This document shows positions 8,600-19,448 of a DNA stretch of 64,000 bases, piece by piece. The translations under genes were made by a program, and so were the position numbers. The notes below the pieces were generated by a model. The model ran no database searches and was not told the origin of the DNA. It was given only the letters and a program-made list of their open reading frames with translations. The stretch covers positions 1 through 64,000 of the forward strand of contig JBGAPK010000024.1 in assembly GCA_044221315.1 (NCBI GenBank), given 5' to 3'. Position 1 is the first letter of the stretch, and each line of letters starts with the position of its first letter. Source of the DNA: JAFEBO01 sp044221315 (GTDB taxonomy: Bacteria; Planctomycetota; Phycisphaerae; Phycisphaerales; UBA1924).

Positions 8600-8719
8600 A
8601 CGAGGGTTCGAGGAGTTAATCATTCCCAAATCCCCGCCCCCAGGGAAGGGGCTTCAGAGCCAAACTGCAAGGATTCGGGCCTGTACTATTCCAGCACGCA
8701 GAGGCGGAACGGAGTCTGG

Positions 8720-10207
8720 ATGGAGCCACGGGAGCATGTTCCAAAGCAGGTGCGGGTGCCGCTGAACCGCAGGGAGTTTCTGGGCGTGTCGCTCGGGACG
8801 TCGGCGGGGATCGCGGCGGCTGCCGCGTTTTCGCCGGGATTGGCGAGGGCGCAGCAGCCGATCGATCGCGCGCCGTCTGCTGCTTCAACGAAGAAGGCGA
8901 TGAACGTCATCTTCATGGTCTCGGACGGCATGAGCTTCGGAACTCTGTCCCTCGCCGAGATTGTGAGCCGCGCACGGCACAGCAGGGGGACGCACTGGGT
9001 CGGGCTGTGGGGGCGGCCCGATGCCCGACGGAGCATCATGCGCACGGCCTCCGCAGATTCGGCGGTAACCGATTCGGCGGCGGCGAGCTCGGCGTGGGGG
9101 TGCGGGGAGCATATCGACAACGACAGAGTGAACTTCGCGCCCGACAAGCGGAGGCCTACGCCGATCCTCGTGCAGGCCAAACAGAACGGGAAGGCGACGG
9201 GGCTTGTGACGACAACGCGCGTGACGCATGCGACGCCGGCGGGGTTCATCGCGAACGCGGTCTCCCGGAATTTCGAGGAGCAGATCGCTTCCCAGATTCT
9301 CGAGCGGCGCGTCGACGTTGTGCTCGGGGGCGGGAGCAAGTTTTTTCCGAAGAAGCTCCTTGCGGAACGACCAGATGTGCGAGTCCTCAACGATGTCGAC
9401 GGATTTGCGGCGTACATGGGTTCGCTGGGCGCAGGCGAAGCGCAGCCGCCGGTGCTGGGAATCTTCAACGGCTCGCACTGCAAGTTCGAGTGCGACCGCG
9501 GGCAGACGGAACCGGCGCTCAAGGACATGGCCGCGGCGGCGCTTGCGCACCTGTCGAGGTCATCGAACGGGTTTGTCCTGCAGATCGAGGGCGGGCGCGT
9601 CGATCATGCGGCTCACGCGAACGACGCGGGTGCGCTGGTCGGGGAACAACTGGCTTTCGATGCGACGCTCGGGGTGGTGCTGGATTGGATGAACGGTCGC
9701 GACGACACGCTCCTGATCGTGACAACCGATCACGGGAACGCCAATCCCGGGTTGACTCTCTACGGCTCCGCGAGTTATCAGGGAGTGCAAAGGCTCATCC
9801 TCACGAAGTACTCGTTCGAATGGCTCTTCGAGCAGTTCGACCTGAAAATCGCGTTCGATGATCCGGTGGAGCATGGAAAAATACTTGGGGAGGAACGGGT
9901 TTCAACGCTTGTGCGGGAGGCGACGGGGGTGACGCTCAGCAAGGAAGAATTGGGCGCGTTCGTCAGCTCGCTCAGATCGCGCCCGCACGCGAACTTTGAG
10001 GCAATGGCGTCGGCAAACTGCGTTCTCGGATCGTGCCTGGCCAACTACCTCGGCGTGGGGTTCATCAGCCCCAATCACACGTCGGACTTTGTCGAAGTTG
10101 CGGCCGTCGGGCCGGGGAGCGAAGGGATCGCGCCGTTCATCGACAACGTGGATCTGCACCGGCTTATGACGGGGGCGTTGGATCTGGCGCCGGCAAAGGA
10201 TGTGTAG
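8720..10207 (+). CDS. Alkaline phosphatase, Tat-exported
   Basis: A 495-residue PhoA-superfamily alkaline phosphatase. The N terminus has a Tat-like signal (NRREFLGVSLGTSAG then an Ala-rich core ending near LARAQQ). Metal ligands and the nucleophile are recognisable: Asp69 in FMVSDGMSFG, the Asp-Ser pair at 118-119 in AVTDSAAAS (Ser119 is the nucleophile), Asp/His ligands in GRVDHAAHANDAG and TTDHGN, and a late His in NHTSDFVEVAAVGPG. It would release phosphate from monoesters outside the cytoplasm. It appears monocistronic; the next gene is convergent. No pho box was recognised upstream. Confidence 0.9.
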   Translation: MEPREHVPKQVRVPLNRREFLGVSLGTSAGIAAAAAFSPGLARAQQPIDRAPSAASTKKAMNVIFMVSDGMSFGTLSLAEIVSRARHSRGTHWVGLWGRPDARRSIMRTASADSAVTDSAAASSAWGCGEHIDNDRVNFAPDKRRPTPILVQAKQNGKATGLVTTTRVTHATPAGFIANAVSRNFEEQIASQILERRVDVVLGGGSKFFPKKLLAERPDVRVLNDVDGFAAYMGSLGAGEAQPPVLGIFNGSHCKFECDRGQTEPALKDMAAAALAHLSRSSNGFVLQIEGGRVDHAAHANDAGALVGEQLAFDATLGVVLDWMNGRDDTLLIVTTDHGNANPGLTLYGSASYQGVQRLILTKYSFEWLFEQFDLKIAFDDPVEHGKILGEERVSTLVREATGVTLSKEELGAFVSSLRSRPHANFEAMASANCVLGSCLANYLGVGFISPNHTSDFVEVAAVGPGSEGIAPFIDNVDLHRLMTGALDLAPAKDV

Positions 10208-10235
10208 GGAGCGGAAGTAAGACAGACGGGTCTCG

Positions 10236-10253
10236 TGAGTCCTATCGGACTCA
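10236..10253. terminator. Hairpin between convergent genes
   Basis: A perfect 7-bp stem, TGAGTCC and GGACTCA, with loop TATC lies between the convergent alkaline phosphatase and lipoprotein genes. There is no T-run, so this is at best a weak intrinsic terminator. Confidence 0.4.
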
Positions 10254-10258
10254 TTGCC

Positions 10259-12112
10259 TTACCACTTGCTCAGATCGATCGACGCCCGCCCCGGCTCCGT
10301 GGCCCAGGGGAACATCGCACGCGGCCAGCAGGAGCGGACCGCGCCACGAACGTGCTCGACACCGATGCGCAGCAGCCCCGGGCGCTCGACGGCCCGATTG
10401 GGGATCGGAAGGCGAAGCGTCCAGTGATCCGCGGAGGGGATGATCTGTGCGCCGGCCAGGAGTTCATCGCGTGCTCCCGGAATGGCGGGGGCGCGGACGA
10501 GCGCGACCGCCTCGCCGCTCTCGGGGATGCGGGAAGTCTCGGGGAGGTCAACGACGAGTACGTGCGTGGAACGGCCGGTTGGTCCGAGCCAGATGCGGAG
10601 AGTCTGATGTTCAACGGCGCTGCGCTCAATCTCCAGGTAGAGCGACCAGCCGGATCCGGAGGGAACGTTGGTCGGTCCGGCCTCGCGGACAAGGCGGCCG
10701 GCCAGGGCGCCGAACTGCGACCGTTCTCCGGCGGGGACGGGGCTGACGGATATGCCGCGGGTCCAGGAGGACATGGTGTGGTCGAGAAAGGTGGGCGAGA
10801 TCGGAACGCCGGGCGGGGCGGCGATAGTGTGGCGGCGCTGCGCGTTGAGCAGGCCCGACCAGCCGCCAATATGCACCTCGACACCCTGTCGGTCGGCGGT
10901 GCCTTCGGCCGGCGCGGGGCCTTGGATGGCGGGCACGGTGATGGTTCTGGAAGTTTCCGCAGCGATGGTGAGCAGTTCAGGGGAAAAGCCATCGGACTCG
11001 CCACGGGCCCAGGCGACAACCTGAGCGTCCGAGAGGTTTGCGATGCCGATGCGAGGGATCGGGAGTCGTGAATCAGCATCGAGGAGGCCGGCGTCGTCAA
11101 CGACCCAGGCGCACGCGCCGGGACGGCGGCCGAGCCAATCTCGGGCCACGGCCGCAAGGCGCTTTGGCTCATCCCGCTGCGCGAGGAGATCATGAAGCAG
11201 TTCCGCGCAGGACTGGCCGTCGGACCAGGCAGGGGCAAATCTGGCGGGTCCGCCGCTCTCGAGGCGAACGGATTCGGTCAGAGCCGCAATCACGCGCTTA
11301 TGGACCGGCGGATCGACGCTCGCGAGGCGCCCCAGAGCGAACGCCCAGAGGGCCGAGCTCTGGAGGGCGAGCTTGTCGAGAAACGTTTCGTCCGGCGGCG
11401 CGTGGATGAAGTCGCTGGGCGCGGGATCGAACGGGATGGGCAGAGAGAGCGCAGGTTGGGCGGAAATTCCGAAGAGTTCCGAACGCCAGCGCATTGATGG
11501 ATTGAGTGCATCGAGGCGCAGGCATTCGCGAAGGAGCAGGTCGGAACGAGCCTCGCGAGTGCCGGGCGCCTCGGGAAGGCGGGTTTGTTTTTCCGCCTTA
11601 ATCCAGACGACATCGAGATGCACGGGCCCGATCCAAAGCCAGTGGCCGTACGCATCAACGGGGAGTTCGATCTCGCAGAAGTCGAGCGACGGCGCGGCGG
11701 CGCTGGCCTTGGAAAAGGCCGTCTCGCGCCACGACGCGGCACCGCCGATCCATCGGAGGGCGGCGATCGTGGACGCGGAGTTCGCGGTCTCGACCGGATC
11801 GAATTCGATCCGGTGCATCGAAAGGCGGATCTTTCGGCCGTCGTCCAGGCGCGCTTCGGGAAGCCGGGAAGCGCCCGAGGTGATTCGGTCGGCGGGGATT
11901 ATGAGAGAACGCCCGAAGACGGCGTAAATCGGTTCGGGTTCGGTCGACTTGGGAGCGTCGAGGGGCTTCTGGACGACAGGGGCCGGCGGCTGGAACAGGC
12001 CCGGGGCGGCGATCGGCTTTGGGCGTGAACTCGCGCAGGACGCGAGCGCGACAAGGGTGGTGCAGAGGAAGATGGCCGCGATCGTGCGCAAGGGGGGTCC
12101 GAAAGATACCAC
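10259..12112 (-). CDS. Large uncharacterised lipoprotein
   Basis: A 617-residue protein beginning at a GTG with a signal sequence (TIAAIFLCTTLVALASC); LASC is a good lipobox, so it is probably a membrane-anchored lipoprotein. The remainder is a large extracytoplasmic region with alternating beta-rich parts and a helical middle section, and I recognise no domain in it. It starts 45 bases after the stop of moxR on the same strand, so a shared transcript is likely. In moxR loci the next gene is often a DUF58 protein; this one shows no DUF58 motif. The exact start is uncertain because a nearby TTG is also possible. Confidence 0.7.
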   Translation of the reverse strand: MVSFGPPLRTIAAIFLCTTLVALASCASSRPKPIAAPGLFQPPAPVVQKPLDAPKSTEPEPIYAVFGRSLIIPADRITSGASRLPEARLDDGRKIRLSMHRIEFDPVETANSASTIAALRWIGGAASWRETAFSKASAAAPSLDFCEIELPVDAYGHWLWIGPVHLDVVWIKAEKQTRLPEAPGTREARSDLLLRECLRLDALNPSMRWRSELFGISAQPALSLPIPFDPAPSDFIHAPPDETFLDKLALQSSALWAFALGRLASVDPPVHKRVIAALTESVRLESGGPARFAPAWSDGQSCAELLHDLLAQRDEPKRLAAVARDWLGRRPGACAWVVDDAGLLDADSRLPIPRIGIANLSDAQVVAWARGESDGFSPELLTIAAETSRTITVPAIQGPAPAEGTADRQGVEVHIGGWSGLLNAQRRHTIAAPPGVPISPTFLDHTMSSWTRGISVSPVPAGERSQFGALAGRLVREAGPTNVPSGSGWSLYLEIERSAVEHQTLRIWLGPTGRSTHVLVVDLPETSRIPESGEAVALVRAPAIPGARDELLAGAQIIPSADHWTLRLPIPNRAVERPGLLRIGVEHVRGAVRSCWPRAMFPWATEPGRASIDLSKW

Positions 12113-12157
12113 GGCGAGACGATTCGCTCGGAAAGAGCAATGGTTGCGGGTGCGTTG

Positions 12158-13189
<1,032 letters not shown>

Positions 13190-13383
13190 GGGCGGGATGG
13201 TAGCGGGAGCGTTCGGAAGCGGGGAGAGAACGCGGTGCGGCCGGAGGGGGCAGTGGTGTGCGAAGCGGGAAGACTATCGAGGAGTTGAGCGCGGGCCGCG
13301 TGCCTGAGCAGCCTCGGCATGAGCCGTCGCGCACGGCGCGGCGAAGAAGAGGAGCTCTCGCGGAGTCGCGGAGGGCGCGGGGA

Positions 13384-16300
13384 TCAGTTGTCGGAGAGCG
13401 CGGGGGACTTGGTCTTTTCGTGCATTTCGGCCAGAGCGCGCCGCAGCGGGCCGGGTTTGGAGGGTTCGTCACCATGGGCGGAAGGGGTTTCGGTCGGCAC
13501 CGCGGTCTTTGCCTGCTCGGCAGCCTCGTGCTTGATCGCACCGTCCTTGCCGACCTGCTCGAACTTGACGGTGACGCGCGTCGAGACGCCGCGCTCCTGC
13601 ATTGTGACGCCGAAGAGGCGGTCGGCCTGCTGCATCGTCCGCTTGTTGTGGGTGATGACGATGAAGTGCGACAGGTCGGTGAACTGGCGGACGACTTGGC
13701 CGAAGCGGTTGACGTTGCTCTCGTCGAGGGCGGCGTCCACTTCGTCCAGGATGCAGAAGCACGAGGGCTTGCTGCGGAAGATGCTCATCAATAGCGCGAC
13801 CGCGGTCAGGGTCTTTTCGCCGCCGGAGAGCTGGCTGATGCTGCGGGGTTCCTTGCCCGGGGGCTTGGCGACGACCTCGATGCCGCTCTCGAGCAGGTCG
13901 AATTCTTCGGTCTCGACTTTGGAGATGCTGCCGTCGGCGTTCTCGATCTCCTTGATGAGTGGCATCAGGCGGAGTTCGGCCTTGCCGCCGCCGAAGAGGC
14001 GGCGGAACATGCCATCGGCGCCGCCGAACTGTTCCTGGATCTTGGTAAACACCGTGCCGAAGCGTTCCTTGCTGAGTATGTTGAGCTTTTCGATGAGTTC
14101 GACGAGCGTTGCGCGGGCGTTGTCGAGATCGCTCACCTGGCGCACGAGAGACTCGTTGGCGGTCTCGAGCGTGCCCTCCTCGTCGATCGCGTCGAGGTTG
14201 ACATTGCCGAGCGACTTGATCTGCTCGCGGAGGTCGGCGATGGCGGTGGCGGCCGCTACGGGGTCGGGGCGAATGACGTCGCCCGAGGCAATTAACTCGC
14301 GATAGTCGGGGTACTCGAAGGCGAGTTCGAGCTTGAGTTCCTGGAGCGTGCGTTCCTCGATGGTCTCTCGCTTGACCTCGAGTTCGCGCCGGGTGATCTC
14401 GAGGGCGTTCCAGTCTCGCTCAAGGGTCATGGAATGCTCGCGGGCGGCGTTGAGGCGCTCGGAGGCTTCGGCGAGCGCTTCGCCTGCGGCGGCGATTTCT
14501 CTGTTCATCGATTCGGATTGGGCGGAGGCCTCGGCGAGGGCAGCACCCGACTGCTCGATCTGGATTTCGGACTCCTTGATTGCCGCATCAAGTTCCTCGA
14601 CGCGGGAGGCGCCCTGCTGCTCGTGAGAACCCAGGTCGCGCTTCTGCCGTTCGGCCTCGTCGCGGGCGAGTTCGAGCCGGGCGAGTTCGCGCCGGGCGAC
14701 GGCGGCCTGCGAGGCGAGACGCTCGACGGCGACCTTGGCCTGCGTGCACTGCTCGGAAAGAGACTCGGCGCGGGCGCGGGAGGCGTGGCAGTCGGCCTCG
14801 GCCTTGGCGGCCTGTGCGGTCTGCTCTTCGAGCAGGGCGCCGAGTTTCTGGGCGCGCTCACGCAGTTCGGTCGCTTCGCCGGAGATGCGTCCCTGGCGGG
14901 CGCGGAGGGCTTCGAGCTGCTGGCCGGACTCGGATTCGTCGCGGGCGATGCGGGCGAGGTCGGCGGCCTTGCGCTCCATGAGCGAGTGATGAGCAACGGC
15001 CTGACGTTGGGATTCGGCGAGCGAGCGACGGAGCAGGCCGGTCTGTTCGCCGACGGCGGCGGCGGCCGAACCCACCGTGGCGAGTTCGCCCTTGGCGGCA
15101 TCAAGCTGGGCGCGGGTTTGCGAGGCCTGATCGTCGAGCCGGGCGAGTTCTTCGCGGCGCTCGAGGACGCCGATGCCGGACTCGCCGTCCACGCCGAGGG
15201 GACCGGCGATGATGCGCCCATCGCTTTCGAGGACCGTGCCGTTGCGTGTGACGAAGCGGGCGCCCGCCGTAAGAACGCCCGATGCGCAGAGCATGAGCGC
15301 GTTGTCAATACTTTCCACGAGGTAGGTCTGCCCGAGCAGATGCTCGAGGGTCCTGGCGAGCGCGGCGGCGTGTTCCGAGCGAGGCGTGACGAGGCCGCCG
15401 AGGCGCACGACGCGATCGGCGAGCGAGGGATCGACGTCGGTGATCGTCCCGGGGAATTCGCCGGTGCGGGCGCGGTCGGCGGCGTCGAGGGGCAGGAACG
15501 TGACGCGGCCCTCGAGCGAGGCGAGTTCTTCCGCGGTGGGAAGCTGCGTCGAAGACGCAACGACGAGCGCCTGCAGCCCGGTGCCCAACGCCGCTTCAAC
15601 CGCGTGCGTGGCGGAGGGATGCACATCGATCAGATCGGCGAGCGGCCCGAGGACGCCGGAGAAGCGGCCGGTCTGCCGGGCGTTGAGCACGGAGCGGACG
15701 GCATCGGCGTACCCGGCGTGCGACTCGGCCATCTCGCGGAGCGTCGCGCGACGGCTTTCGACGCGGGCGAGATCCTGCTGGAGGTCGCCGACGCGTCGGG
15801 CCAGTGAATCGCGGCCACCGGAGAGGCGTTCGAGTTCTACCAGAGCCGCCTCGAGTTCCCCTTCGAGTCGCGAGGCCTCGGCGCCGAAGCGGTCGAATGC
15901 TTCGCGGGCGTCGTTGCCATCGCGCTCAGTCAGGGCGCGTCCTGCGATGATCTGTTCGACGCGTCGCTCGAGACCTTCGATCTGATCGGAGAGGGCACGG
16001 GCCTGGCGTTCCTCGGACTCGGCAGAGGCGATGAGCCCGGCACGCTCACGGTCGATCTGGTGCATCGCGTGCCGTTTGTGGGCCAGATCGGATTCCCGCG
16101 CCTGCACATCAGCGAGGAGAGATGCGCGTTCGGCGGTCAGGGCGGAGAGGGTGCGCTCGTGTTCGTCGCGTTTCTCGGCGTCTGCCGCGAGAGTCTCGCT
16201 CGCGTCGGCGATGGACGCGCCGACCTGCACGAGTTCCTGCTGGAGCACGGCCAGTCGTTCCCGATCGTGGGCGAGGCGGGCTTGAACGTCCGCGAGCTGG

Positions 16301-17379
16301 CGCTGGGCCATCTCGCGGCGCTGCGACGCCTGGGAGGATTGGAACGCAATGTTCAGCCGCTCCTGCTCGAGCAGGCGTCCGGCGTTCTGCTTCTCGGTGC
16401 GGAGTGCCTCGGCCTCCTGGCGGGCCAGGTCGAGTTGTCCCGTGTTTTCATTCGCGGCGGTCCGCTGCATCTCGAGATCCGACTGGCGGCTGGCCAGGCC
16501 GTCGAGGCGGGTGCGGAGTTCGTCGTACTGATCGAACGTGACGGCGGTGCGCCACGCGGTCAGCTCGCTGTCGAGGGTCTGGAACTTGCGGGCCTTGGCG
16601 GCCTGGCCCTTGACCAGACGCAGGCGACGCTCGGTGCTCTCGAGCTGCTGGCGCGTGGTGGCGAGATTGACTTCGGTCTTCTCGAGCTTGCGCGTCGCCT
16701 CAATGCGGCGCTGCTTGTACTTGGCGACGCCGGCGGCCTCCTCGAAGATGGAGCGGCGCTCCTGCGGGCTTGCGAGCAGCATGCGATCGACCTTGCCCTG
16801 CTCGATGATCGAGTAGGCGTCGGCGCCGATGCCGGTATCCATGAAGAGTTCGCGGATGTCGCGCAGGCGGGCGCGACCGCCATTGATCAGGTACTGGCTG
16901 GTGCCGTCGCGATAGAGGCGACGCTCGACCTCAACGATGTCGGCATCGATGGGCAGACCGCGCCGGCCCTTGACTGATGCGTCCACGAGCGACCGCTCTT
17001 CTTCTGGTTCTTCCGTCTGCGATGGCGACGCGGGCGTTTCGCCCTCGGCGGCCGTAAGCGCCGGCTCCTCGGGCGCGAGAACTTCAACCGGCAAGGCGGA
17101 CGAGGCGTTCTCGGAGATGGGGTTCTCGAACGTGAGGGTGACGCTCGCCATTCCGGCGGGCTTGCGGCCCGCGCTGCCGGCGAAGATCACGTCGAGCATC
17201 TCGGTGCCGCGCAGGCTCTTGCTGCTCCGTTCCCCCAGAACCCACTTGATGGCGTCGACGACGTTGCTCTTGCCGCAGCCGTTGGGGCCGACAATGCCCG
17301 TGACTTCATCCTCGAAGACGAACTCGGTGGGGTCGGCAAAGGACTTGAATCCGGCGAGCGAGAGCTTTACAAGTCGCAT
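13384..17379 (-). CDS. smc: Chromosome partition protein SMC
   Basis: A 1331-residue SMC ATPase, longer than the usual 1150-1200. The N-terminal half-ATPase starts MRLVKLSLAGFKSF with Walker A GPNGCGKSN at about residues 31-39. Two long coiled coils flank a hinge (RFSGVLGPLADLIDVHPSAT region). The C-terminal half has the ABC signature LSGGEKTLTAVALL and Walker B CFCILDEVDAALDE. Extra sequence includes an acidic, proline-rich insert at about residues 88-145 in the N-terminal lobe and a charged C-terminal tail of about 65 residues. AGGAGG at 17389-17394 supports the ATG at 17379. No scpA or scpB is present here. Confidence 0.95.
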   Translation of the reverse strand: MRLVKLSLAGFKSFADPTEFVFEDEVTGIVGPNGCGKSNVVDAIKWVLGERSSKSLRGTEMLDVIFAGSAGRKPAGMASVTLTFENPISENASSALPVEVLAPEEPALTAAEGETPASPSQTEEPEEERSLVDASVKGRRGLPIDADIVEVERRLYRDGTSQYLINGGRARLRDIRELFMDTGIGADAYSIIEQGKVDRMLLASPQERRSIFEEAAGVAKYKQRRIEATRKLEKTEVNLATTRQQLESTERRLRLVKGQAAKARKFQTLDSELTAWRTAVTFDQYDELRTRLDGLASRQSDLEMQRTAANENTGQLDLARQEAEALRTEKQNAGRLLEQERLNIAFQSSQASQRREMAQRQLADVQARLAHDRERLAVLQQELVQVGASIADASETLAADAEKRDEHERTLSALTAERASLLADVQARESDLAHKRHAMHQIDRERAGLIASAESEERQARALSDQIEGLERRVEQIIAGRALTERDGNDAREAFDRFGAEASRLEGELEAALVELERLSGGRDSLARRVGDLQQDLARVESRRATLREMAESHAGYADAVRSVLNARQTGRFSGVLGPLADLIDVHPSATHAVEAALGTGLQALVVASSTQLPTAEELASLEGRVTFLPLDAADRARTGEFPGTITDVDPSLADRVVRLGGLVTPRSEHAAALARTLEHLLGQTYLVESIDNALMLCASGVLTAGARFVTRNGTVLESDGRIIAGPLGVDGESGIGVLERREELARLDDQASQTRAQLDAAKGELATVGSAAAAVGEQTGLLRRSLAESQRQAVAHHSLMERKAADLARIARDESESGQQLEALRARQGRISGEATELRERAQKLGALLEEQTAQAAKAEADCHASRARAESLSEQCTQAKVAVERLASQAAVARRELARLELARDEAERQKRDLGSHEQQGASRVEELDAAIKESEIQIEQSGAALAEASAQSESMNREIAAAGEALAEASERLNAAREHSMTLERDWNALEITRRELEVKRETIEERTLQELKLELAFEYPDYRELIASGDVIRPDPVAAATAIADLREQIKSLGNVNLDAIDEEGTLETANESLVRQVSDLDNARATLVELIEKLNILSKERFGTVFTKIQEQFGGADGMFRRLFGGGKAELRLMPLIKEIENADGSISKVETEEFDLLESGIEVVAKPPGKEPRSISQLSGGEKTLTAVALLMSIFRSKPSCFCILDEVDAALDESNVNRFGQVVRQFTDLSHFIVITHNKRTMQQADRLFGVTMQERGVSTRVTVKFEQVGKDGAIKHEAAEQAKTAVPTETPSAHGDEPSKPGPLRRALAEMHEKTKSPALSDN

Positions 17380-17507
17380 GAAACCGCAACCTCCTGTCGC
17401 AACGGCGAAGGGCAACGGATGTGCCCAAAGCCACGACCCGCATCCATGGGTCGTCCATCTCGGGCCTGAATGATAACGACTTGGAGCCGGACCGCAAGAC
17501 CCGGTTA

Positions 17508-19448
17508 CTACTTCTTCGGATCGCGCGGGATCGGAACAACGATCGGTTTGAGGCCGCCTTCCTCGCGAGGCGCCAGGGTGGCGTCGGGCGATTCGAGCAC
17601 GACGATCTCGGCCCGGTCCTTGGTGGTCTCCGGGCGTTCCTTGCGCTGGCCGGCGTTGGCGGCGGTGAGGGCGGCCATCAGGCGGTCGCGCTCGGTGGCA
17701 AAGTTGGCGTTCATGCCACCCGCCTTGTGGATGGCGTACAGGGCCCCGACGACCTCGCTGTAGCTCAGGCCCAGTCCCGGGCGGGGGTCATCCGGAGAGG
17801 GCGTGTGGGCAAAGAACTCGATGAGCTTGCCCAGATCCGGATCAACGTCCTGGGTCGTGATCGAGCCGGTCCGCCAGTCGCGATAGAACAGCTTGATCGG
17901 GCCTGTTGCGTCCGGGCAGTTGATCATCAGGCGATCGGACCAGGCGGAGGCGAATATCGGGCGGACGAGGTGCGGGTCCGAACCGAACACAACCACGCGG
18001 GGAGTTCCCTGCTGGGTGATGTACACCAGCCCGTCGCCGACGTTTACCCGATCGAGGAAGAAGCCGTCGCCGAGGCGTTTGCGGCTCACCCCCTGGATGG
18101 ACCCCGAAGGGATGTCCGATTCGGCGAGCACCTGGAGCTGCGTGGTGCTCAGGCGGATCGCGTTGGGATCGGGATTGGTCAGCTGCTCGCGGATAAGCCG
18201 GTTCAGTCGGGCACGTTCCGCGCGTTCGGCCAGGGCCTCGTAGGCCGTGACGCGTGTGAGGAGCGCCTTCTCGCGAAGGAGGTCCCGGAGGGTCAAGTCG
18301 ATCGTCGGACCTGCGCTGATGCGGCCCAGGAGCAAGATCGCGTCCAGCTTTTCCGCTCCGCGCCCCTCGACGGCCAGTTTTTTGAGGGGTTCGGCGGCGA
18401 GTGGATCGCCCAGTCGGGCTCCTGCCTTGAGAGCTGCGTAGCGGGGGACCACCTCGTTGTAGTCGTACAACTCGCGGATGATCGGCAGGGCCTGTTCGCC
18501 GAGGGCCTCCATGCACCAGGAAAGGTCGGTGGCGAGGAAGGGCTCAGCCTTGCAAGCTTCAACATACCGCTGGGCGTACCGCTCGACGGGGCCGTCGATC
18601 TGCACAAACTGAACGACCTTGAGAAAGTCGGTCGGATTGGTGCGGTATTCCTCGGGCACGGAAATATCGACGGTCTGTCCGCTGCGCCCCCGCGCGACGG
18701 GGGCACGCTCGGGTGTCTCCTCGGGGAAGCGCGAGTTGATGGCGCTGGTAATGGCCTTTGCTCGAGTGTGGAAGTTGTTGTCGAGCACGATCTCCAGGGC
18801 CATGGGGGCAACCATGACGCCGCCATCGAGGATGCGGCCGGAGGTTGATGTCACGCCCGCGCCTTCCTTGCCGGGGTCGGAGAATGGGTTGATGAAGATC
18901 GGGCCGTAAGCCTGGGCGATCACCTTTCCCTTGGGGCCGCCGGACGGCTTGGTCTGGCCGAGCTGAAGGGCGGTGGTCCAGAGGCGCCCGCCTTCGAGGC
19001 TGCTGGCATTGACGGCGCGGACGAAGACATCAAAGTGCATCCCGCGCGGGGCGCCCGGGGCGACCAGGGCCTGAACGTAAACCACGGCGACGTTCTTGTC
19101 GCGGAGGAGTTCTTTGGGGGTGGTCTTGTCGATCGTGGCCCACTTGTACTCGTTGGCGGCGCTGATATCGCGGAGCTGGATTTCGCGCTCCATGAGGGCC
19201 GCGATGCCGTCATCGAGCTGCATGCCGCCGGTGCCCTGCAGGCCAACGACCAGCCCGTAGCCGGTGACGAGGACCGGGTCGACATTGCGGAAGGTGGATT
19301 CGGCGCCCACGGTGCCTCGCAGTGGCGGGGCTACATCGCGCACCACCGGCGTGACCTGGCGCGGACGCGGTTTCTCGTCCGCGGCACAGCCGACGAAGAG
19401 GCCTGCGCCCAGTGCGGACAACGCTAGAAAGACAAGGCCATTCCTCAT
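17508..19448 (-). CDS. FlgI-like (flagellar P-ring) lipoprotein with helical-repeat insert
   Basis: A 646-residue protein. A signal sequence ends LGAGLFVGC, lipobox-like. Residues about 50-230 match the P-ring protein FlgI: VTGYGLVVGLQGTGG, VAVVYVQALVAPGAPRGMHF, SLEGGRLWTTAL and GRILDGGVMV. After a second beta part come helical HEAT-like repeats (about residues 290-400: EPLKKLAVEGRGAEKLDAIL, LLRDLLREKALLTRV) and then a C-terminal beta domain. FlgI itself is about 370 residues with a plain signal peptide. GGAGGT at 19459-19464 supports this ATG over the longer open frame. No other flagellar gene is in the window, so a true P-ring role is doubtful. Confidence 0.75.
   Translation of the reverse strand: MRNGLVFLALSALGAGLFVGCAADEKPRPRQVTPVVRDVAPPLRGTVGAESTFRNVDPVLVTGYGLVVGLQGTGGMQLDDGIAALMEREIQLRDISAANEYKWATIDKTTPKELLRDKNVAVVYVQALVAPGAPRGMHFDVFVRAVNASSLEGGRLWTTALQLGQTKPSGGPKGKVIAQAYGPIFINPFSDPGKEGAGVTSTSGRILDGGVMVAPMALEIVLDNNFHTRAKAITSAINSRFPEETPERAPVARGRSGQTVDISVPEEYRTNPTDFLKVVQFVQIDGPVERYAQRYVEACKAEPFLATDLSWCMEALGEQALPIIRELYDYNEVVPRYAALKAGARLGDPLAAEPLKKLAVEGRGAEKLDAILLLGRISAGPTIDLTLRDLLREKALLTRVTAYEALAERAERARLNRLIREQLTNPDPNAIRLSTTQLQVLAESDIPSGSIQGVSRKRLGDGFFLDRVNVGDGLVYITQQGTPRVVVFGSDPHLVRPIFASAWSDRLMINCPDATGPIKLFYRDWRTGSITTQDVDPDLGKLIEFFAHTPSPDDPRPGLGLSYSEVVGALYAIHKAGGMNANFATERDRLMAALTAANAGQRKERPETTKDRAEIVVLESPDATLAPREEGGLKPIVVPIPRDPKK

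Noticed and set aside
14434..16977. Long plus-strand frames opposite smc
   Set aside because: They are antisense to coiled-coil coding sequence; composition is Gly/Glu-rich with no motif.
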